The position numbers and the translations under genes were made by a program. A stretch of DNA of 9,582 nt. Origin: Anaerolineae bacterium (GTDB lineage Bacteria > Chloroflexota > Anaerolineae > Aggregatilineales > Phototrophicaceae). Under the pieces are notes generated by a model that made no database searches, was not told the origin of the DNA, and saw nothing but the letters and a program-made list of their open reading frames with translations. The stretch is from assembly GCA_020848855.1 (NCBI GenBank), contig JADLHH010000138.1, forward strand, positions 1-9,582, written 5' to 3'. Shown here in pieces: positions 6,067-9,582 of this stretch. Every line of letters begins with the position of its first letter. The stretch's first letter is position 1.

Positions 6067-6291
6067 ATGAGCGAAATCGACCGGCGCGGAATGCTCGACG
6101 ACGACGTATTCGAGTACCGCGCGCTGAAGGACGGCAAGGTGCTGATCTACTGGCGCGGCAGGCATGTCACGACGCTGGCGGGCAGCGCCGCGCAAAAATT
6201 CCTGCGCAAAATCGCAGGGTTGGACGGCAAAGCGGCGCAGCTCGTCATGGCGAAAGCCAGCGGCAACTTCAAACGCGGGAACGAGCGCTAG
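6067..6291 (+). CDS. Conserved 74-residue protein of unknown function
   Basis: It starts at ATG 6067, with GGAGG at 6057-6061 only 5 nt upstream; earlier in-frame ATGs (6031, 6040) lack a ribosome site. The protein is soluble, with no signal peptide or helix of membrane length. The core reads FEYRALKDGKVLIYWRGRHVTTLAG, likely a short beta-sheet, then AAQKFLRKI and AAQLVMAKASGNFKRGNER, likely helix plus a basic tail. The C-terminal NFKRGNER pattern is one I recall in small conserved hypothetical proteins of several bacteria, without known function. The basic surface could bind nucleic acid, but that is speculation. It converges on the GDSL esterase gene with a 13-bp gap and no terminator between them. 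Confidence 0.8.
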   Translation: MSEIDRRGMLDDDVFEYRALKDGKVLIYWRGRHVTTLAGSAAQKFLRKIAGLDGKAAQLVMAKASGNFKRGNER

Positions 6292-6304
6292 CGTTTGACA
6301 AGGC

Positions 6305-6982
6305 TCAGTTTTCGCGGATGAACGCCGCGACCCGTTCCGCGACCTGCCGCGCCGTCTCTGGCGTCAGGTGCAGCCCGTCGAACGTGAAGCTGAAGCCGCC
6401 TGCTTTCCGCGTGCTTTCGTAATCCTTCCAGCCGCGTTTCTGCCGCGCGCCAATCGTCAGGATGTAGTCAATCGCCAGCGGTGGGCGCTGCGGCACGTCG
6501 TGGTCGGGCAGATGTTCAGCGAGGTCGAGCACCGGGATATTGAACGAACGCGCGACCTGCCTGGCGCGTTCGTTATAGTCCTTTTGCGCCGCGACGGTTT
6601 CCGGGTTGTACTCGTTCATCTCCAGCCCGATCCACACCAGCATGTGCGCCAGTTGGAGCTTTGTCAGCAGGTCGCGGTATGCCGTCTCGAACTGCTCCGG
6701 CGTCACGACGCCGTCCGGGATGTCCTGCGCCTGCCGGTAGTAGGAGCGCGTTTTCGGCTGGCTGTAGCTGATCGCGTCGTTGCCACCGACCATGACGAAC
6801 ACGCCATCCGGCTGGTGGCGCAGCACGTCGTCATCAAGGCGGCGCAGCAGGTTGATCACCGTGTTGCCGCCCACGCCCGCGTTGATCCATTCATGTTCGG
6901 GCGCGAGCTTGACCAACTCCTGAAAATAGCTGCCGCCATAGCCGACCCACGTCAGGCTGTCGCCCAGACACACAATCTTCAC
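6305..6982 (-). CDS. GDSL/SGNH family hydrolase (esterase or lipase)
   Basis: A 225-residue single-domain protein with all four SGNH blocks: GDSL at 7-10 with nucleophile S9, NAGVGGNT at 34-41 with oxyanion Gly near 36-39, GGND at 66-69 with N68, and FDGLHLT at 201-207 giving D202 and H205 of the catalytic triad. It lacks a signal peptide, so it is probably cytosolic, like other TesA-fold acyl-esterases without export signals. The start is GTG at 6982, with GGGAG 9 nt upstream. An insert of charged, aromatic residues at about 71-95 (YYRQAQDIPDG) and another near 160-195 lie around the active site and may set specificity. Substrate unknown; acyl or acetyl esters of sugars or lipids are the usual guess for this fold. 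Confidence 0.92.
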   Translation of the reverse strand: MKIVCLGDSLTWVGYGGSYFQELVKLAPEHEWINAGVGGNTVINLLRRLDDDVLRHQPDGVFVMVGGNDAISYSQPKTRSYYRQAQDIPDGVVTPEQFETAYRDLLTKLQLAHMLVWIGLEMNEYNPETVAAQKDYNERARQVARSFNIPVLDLAEHLPDHDVPQRPPLAIDYILTIGARQKRGWKDYESTRKAGGFSFTFDGLHLTPETARQVAERVAAFIREN

Positions 6983-7011
6983 GCTGACTCGCTCCCTGAT
7001 AACCTGCCTGT

Positions 7012-7094
7012 CATGACCTCACCCTCAATTCCTTTCCACAACGTAGAGTGGGAAGCCAGGCGGCGCGAATGCCGCGTATGTGCGTGAGGTTATG
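7012..7094. repeat. Inverted repeat in the divergent gap between the esterase and FKBP genes
   Basis: CATGACCTCAC (7012-7022) and GTGAGGTTATG (7084-7094) are inverted copies with one mismatch, separated by 61 bp that contain smaller stems (CCAC/GTGG, GCGGC/GCCGC). The rest of the 200-bp gap shows only the FKBP promoter. Function unknown; it may be structure or a regulator site. Confidence 0.35.
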
Positions 7095-7115
7095 TTCCAC
7101 CCGTACAAAGCCCCA

Positions 7116-7146
7116 TTGTATCAGCGCGCCGAAAATGTGGTATGCT
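7116..7146 (+). promoter_or_regulatory. Promoter of the FKBP pair
   Basis: TGGTATGCT (7138-7146) is an extended -10, with TTGTAT at 7116-7121 as a possible -35 (spacer 19 nt, slightly long). A start near 7153 gives a leader of about 30 nt before the ATG at 7183. Confidence 0.5.
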
Positions 7147-7182
7147 TTCCCGGTTTATCGCAGCGGAGAAGGGGAGAAGCCT

Positions 7183-7905
7183 ATGTTCAAGGATCGCACG
7201 TCTGCGACGATTATCATTCTCGCCGTGCTGGCGCTTATCGTGATGGGCGCGGCGATGGTTGCTTCATCACAAAATCGAGCCATGCAGGTGCAGCAGACTG
7301 CCGAGCGCCTGACCGCGCTCGCGCCGACCAACGAGGTGCTGACCCGGGCTGCCGCCGACCGTCTGGCGACGCAGGCGATTGTCGATGCGACCGCGACCGA
7401 AGTGGCGGCGCAGGCGATGGTGACGTCGGTCGCGCTGGCGACCAACGCCGTTGGCGATGACGTGCAGACCACCGACAGCGGCTTGCAGTACCGCGTCATC
7501 ACCGAAGGCAACGGACCCAAGCCGACCATCAGCGACACCGTGACCGTCAATTATCGCGGCGTTTTCACAGACGGCACGGAATTCGACAGCTCGTATTCGC
7601 GCAACCAACCGGCGACGTTCCCGCTCAACCGCGTGATTCCTGGCTGGACGGAAGCCCTGCAGTTGATGTCGGTCGGCTCGAAGTACGTTTTTACGGTGCC
7701 GTCCGATCTGGCGTATGGTGAGGATGGCTATGCGCCGGTAATTCCGCCCAACGCCACGCTGATCTTTGAAATCGAACTGCTGGATATCGCTGTGCCGCCG
7801 ACGGCTGCGCCGACCAGCACGCCGCAAGCGACCGAGGAAGCGACGGCGGAAGCCAGTGCCGAAGCAACGGCAGAAGCGACAGCCGAAGCGACCGCCAGTT
7901 CCTGA
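7183..7905 (+). CDS. Membrane-anchored FKBP-type peptidyl-prolyl cis-trans isomerase
   Basis: A 240-residue protein catalysing proline isomerisation, probably outside the cytoplasmic membrane. ATG 7183 has GGGGAG about 6 nt upstream; the frame is open further back without a ribosome site. A basic N-terminus and one hydrophobic helix at 9-27, with no lipobox, suggest an uncleaved anchor. An Ala/Thr-rich, probably helical linker spans 30-90. The FKBP domain covers about 95-203 and retains the active-site residues: Y124, F134-D135, V151-I152, W155, Y178 in LAYG, and F195. The C-terminal tail (204-240) is disordered and repetitive, with Pro/Thr then runs of A-E-A-T. Its domain is about two-thirds identical to that of the next gene, 21 bp downstream, so this is a duplication in which one copy gained or lost an export module. 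Confidence 0.93.
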   Translation: MFKDRTSATIIILAVLALIVMGAAMVASSQNRAMQVQQTAERLTALAPTNEVLTRAAADRLATQAIVDATATEVAAQAMVTSVALATNAVGDDVQTTDSGLQYRVITEGNGPKPTISDTVTVNYRGVFTDGTEFDSSYSRNQPATFPLNRVIPGWTEALQLMSVGSKYVFTVPSDLAYGEDGYAPVIPPNATLIFEIELLDIAVPPTAAPTSTPQATEEATAEASAEATAEATAEATASS

Positions 7906-7926
7906 TTTAAGAGAGGATTGACCCGA

Positions 7927-8268
7927 ATGGCAGAAATTCACACGACCGCGAGCGGACTCCAGTACGAAGTGCTGATCGAGGGCGACGGCGCGAAGCCGAA
8001 GGCGACCGATACGGTGGTCGTTCACTATCGCGGCACGTTCCCGGATGGCAAGGAATTCGACAGCTCCTACAAGCGCATGGAGCCGATCAGCTTTCCGCTC
8101 AACGGCGTGATCGCGGGGTGGACAGAGGGCTTGCAGTTGATGCCGGTCGGCTCGAAGTACCGGTTTGTTATCCCGCCCGACCTTGCCTATGGCAAGCGCG
8201 GCGCGGGCGGCGTCATTCCGCCCAATGCTACGCTGGTCTTCGAGGTCGAATTGATCGATATTGAGTAG
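7927..8268 (+). CDS. Cytosolic FKBP-type peptidyl-prolyl cis-trans isomerase
   Basis: A 113-residue single-domain isomerase, the size of minimal FKBP12-like proteins. ATG 7927 has AGAGGA at 7912-7917, 9 nt upstream; a TTG at 7918 is possible but less likely. Active-site residues are all present: Y34, F44-D45, V61-I62, W65, Y88 and F105. The motifs HYRGTFPDGKEFDSS and VIPPNATLVFEVELI are typical. There is no signal peptide or IF insert-in-flap chaperone domain, so it should be a cytoplasmic folding enzyme. It is co-transcribed with the anchored paralogue (21-bp gap, no promoter or terminator between). Confidence 0.95.
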   Translation: MAEIHTTASGLQYEVLIEGDGAKPKATDTVVVHYRGTFPDGKEFDSSYKRMEPISFPLNGVIAGWTEGLQLMPVGSKYRFVIPPDLAYGKRGAGGVIPPNATLVFEVELIDIE

Positions 8269-8308
8269 GGCGGGGCGTTTGTGCGAGCGCACGGCACGTT
8301 ATAACAGA

Positions 8309-8336
8309 AGGGGCAGACACACATGGGTCTGCCCCT
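8309..8336. terminator. GGGGC-type hairpin between convergent genes
   Basis: AGGGGCAGAC (8309-8318) and GTCTGCCCCT (8327-8336) form a perfect 10-bp stem with an 8-nt loop. It separates the FKBP operon from the converging Uma2 gene. There is no T-run, so it may be a dispersed repeat used as a weak terminator. A smaller GTGCG/CGCAC stem lies at 8281-8292. Confidence 0.4.
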
Positions 8337-8348
8337 ACAAGTCTCCGG

Positions 8349-9008
8349 TTATCTTCCTGCAAGCATCGCTTCGACCATCTGCACGATTTCGATCACGCCC
8401 GGCAGCTTCTCCTGCCACAGCACCGCCACCGGCAGCCTCAGATGTTCCAGCACCCTGCTGCGGTACGCGCCGCCTTCGTCCGGCTCGATGCGCTGATACT
8501 GCCCGTTTTCGTCTAGCTGGTTGAACAGCGCTTCCTCGAACTGGTGGTCGATGATCCAGTATTCACGTACACCAGCGATTTCGTATTCCCGGAATTTCTC
8601 GACCCGGTCGCGCCGCTCACCACTCCGCGATATCACCTCGATCACCAGATCAGCCGCACCGACGACCTGATTGTGCTGCAAAAAGCCGAGGCTAGGCGGA
8701 AGCAGCACCTGAATATCCGGCGCGCGGGCGGGCAGGTCGGTGCGTGGGCGCATGATCATCGGGTCCTGCACCACGCGACCGCCGCCCGTCCGTTCCAGAT
8801 AAAGCGAGAGCAGAATACGGAAGAATCCGGTTAGTGCGTCGTGGCGTTCTTCAATGCCGGGCATCCTGATCACGCATCCTTCGTACCATTCGAAGTGCCC
8901 CTCGCCGAAATCGCCGCTCAGAAAATCATCATAGGAGACGTTCTCGGCGACGACTTCGCCACTGAGGCTGATTTTGGTGACCGGTTCCAGTTGGGCTGCC
9001 GTCTGCAT
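8349..9008 (-). CDS. Uma2 family PD-(D/E)XK nuclease-fold protein (DUF820)
   Basis: A 219-residue protein starting at ATG 9008, with an AGAAGGG site 7-8 nt upstream; the frame stays open upstream into the antisense of the next gene, which I treat as spurious. Family elements: FEWYEGCVIRMP at 39-50, where E40 and E43 flank the first strand; RAPDIQVLLP at 95-104 with D98; ADLVIEVISRSGERRDRVEK at 119-138 with E124 and K138; and GVREYWIIDHQ at 146-156. This matches the Uma2 pattern of D...E-V-x-S...K. The fold is related to restriction endonucleases, but cellular roles are unknown; copies are often multiplied in cyanobacteria and Chloroflexota and usually stand alone, as here. It should be called a nuclease-fold protein rather than a proven nuclease. 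Confidence 0.92.
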   Translation of the reverse strand: MQTAAQLEPVTKISLSGEVVAENVSYDDFLSGDFGEGHFEWYEGCVIRMPGIEERHDALTGFFRILLSLYLERTGGGRVVQDPMIMRPRTDLPARAPDIQVLLPPSLGFLQHNQVVGAADLVIEVISRSGERRDRVEKFREYEIAGVREYWIIDHQFEEALFNQLDENGQYQRIEPDEGGAYRSRVLEHLRLPVAVLWQEKLPGVIEIVQMVEAMLAGR

Positions 9009-9050
9009 GAGGTTGCCCTTCTCCCAGTAAGTCGTTGTGCGATGGACTCC

Positions 9051-9056
9051 ATTATA
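9051..9056 (-). promoter_or_regulatory. -10 box of the Uma2 gene
   Basis: A perfect TATAAT (9056-9051) lies 42 nt before the Uma2 start and 9 nt after the acyl-CoA dehydrogenase stop. No -35 matches at 16-18 nt, where the bases fall inside the end of the upstream gene. Confidence 0.4.
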
Positions 9057-9064
9057 CGGCGGGT

Positions 9065-9582
9065 TTACGCCTCGTCCTGCCAGTAGTCGGCGTCGTACGC
9101 GGGCAGCTCGCAGCGCAGCGGGTGATCCTCGCGGTAGCCGAGCGCGTAATCCGCCTGCATCAACTGGTGAATCTCGCTTGTGCCTTCGTAGATCACCGCG
9201 CCCTTGCTGTTGCGCAGATAGCGTTCGACTGGATACTCGTCGCTGAAGCCGTATGCCCCATGAATCTGCACGGCTTCCAGCGCCGCCTGCACGCTGTGAT
9301 CGGTGGCGTACCACTTGGCGAGGCTGGTCTCGCGGGTGTTGCGCTTGCCCTCGTTCTTCAGCCAGCCGGCTTGCAGGTAGAGCAGCCGCGCGGCGTCGTA
9401 CCACTGCTGCATGAAGCCGATCTTCTGCTTGATCAACTGGTGTTCGGAAATTGCCTTGCCGAAGGTTTTGCGCTCTTTGGCGTAGGTCATGCTGTCTTCG
9501 AGGCAGGCGCGAATCAAGCCGGTCGCGCCGCTGCCGACTGTGTAGCGCCCGTTGTCGAGCGCCGCCATCGCAATCTTGAAGA
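9065..9582 (-). CDS. Acyl-CoA dehydrogenase, C-terminal part (5' end outside window)
   Basis: About 171 residues of the C-terminal helical domain are visible, and the frame continues past the window edge (F-K-I-A precedes the first internal Met at 9568), so the gene is longer and truncated only by the window. Typical segments, numbered from that Met, are MAALDNGRY at 1-9, [22 protein letters not shown] at 29-50, [21 protein letters not shown] at 100-120, and [12 protein letters not shown] at 124-135. E128 (bases 9187-9185) aligns with the catalytic base Glu376 of medium-chain enzymes, and the Arg-containing segment 31-35 contacts FAD in the family. It oxidises an acyl-CoA at the alpha-beta bond and passes electrons to ETF. 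The tail ends [15 protein letters not shown], a slightly long extension. Substrate length is not readable without the N-terminal half. Confidence 0.93.
   Translation of the reverse strand, partial: FKIAMAALDNGRYTVGSGATGLIRACLEDSMTYAKERKTFGKAISEHQLIKQKIGFMQQWYDAARLLYLQAGWLKNEGKRNTRETSLAKWYATDHSVQAALEAVQIHGAYGFSDEYPVERYLRNSKGAVIYEGTSEIHQLMQADYALGYREDHPLRCELPAYDADYWQDEA

Noticed and set aside
7267..8292. 341-codon minus-strand frame opposite both FKBP genes
   Set aside because: Arg/His-rich antisense frame; its internal repetition simply reflects the duplicated FKBP sequences.
9009..9404. N-terminal extension of the Uma2 frame to 351 codons
   Set aside because: The extra part is antisense-frame overlap with the acyl-CoA dehydrogenase and contains no Uma2 residues; a TATAAT box and ribosome site support the start at 9008.
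1..9582. A new defence, secretion or biosynthetic system
   Set aside because: The genes are unrelated housekeeping or small conserved families on alternating strands, without a coherent cassette; Uma2 alone is not evidence of one.

Overview
The window is about 9.6 kb of moderately GC-rich bacterial chromosome carrying ordinary housekeeping and small conserved genes. No phage, plasmid, transposase, CRISPR or defence system is visible. The gene mix is ETF alpha/beta plus an acyl-CoA dehydrogenase, paired FKBP isomerases (one with an Ala/Thr/Glu-rich tail), Uma2, UPF0145, YqaE/Pmp3 and a membrane M48 protease. Together with dispersed GGGGC...GCCCC palindromes, this resembles environmental Chloroflexota (Anaerolineae-like) genomes. 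That placement is inference, since no rRNA or marker phylogeny is available here.

Layout, left. A membrane protein of unknown function, cut by the window edge, overlaps a membrane-anchored M48 metalloprotease by 14 bp on the plus strand. The roughly 580 bp after the protease are not empty. They hold a complete tmRNA gene (ssrA) on the minus strand, with its own TATAAT promoter, a 12-residue tag reading AKNNQPALAFAA, pseudoknots, and a G3-U wobble in the acceptor stem. Its T-loop does not match the usual TTCRANY pattern. An intrinsic terminator then separates it from the minus-strand operon etfB-etfA, which encodes the two subunits of electron transfer flavoprotein with a 4-nt overlap.

Middle. 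The 440-bp divergent gap between etfB and an ArsB/NhaD-CitT type permease contains a 161-bp palindrome-rich element with about 15-bp imperfect terminal inverted repeats, which looks like a MITE. The permease also has a leader RNA with a terminator-like hairpin just before its start. A UPF0145 (YbjQ) gene follows. A strong bidirectional terminator separates it from a 53-codon YqaE/Pmp3 membrane protein gene on the minus strand. Next come a 74-residue conserved protein of unknown function (plus) and a GDSL/SGNH esterase (minus).

Right. Two consecutive FKBP-type peptidyl-prolyl isomerases form a short plus-strand operon, one membrane-anchored and exported, the other cytosolic. They are about two-thirds identical in the shared domain and look like a local duplication. 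A Uma2-type PD-(D/E)XK protein and the C-terminal part of an acyl-CoA dehydrogenase follow on the minus strand. The dehydrogenase would donate electrons to an ETF such as the one encoded earlier, so fatty acid or branched-chain amino acid oxidation is a plausible shared theme. The two loci are more than 5 kb apart and not one transcript.

The items most worth a second look are the tmRNA with its odd T-loop, the MITE-like element, and the leader hairpin of the permease.
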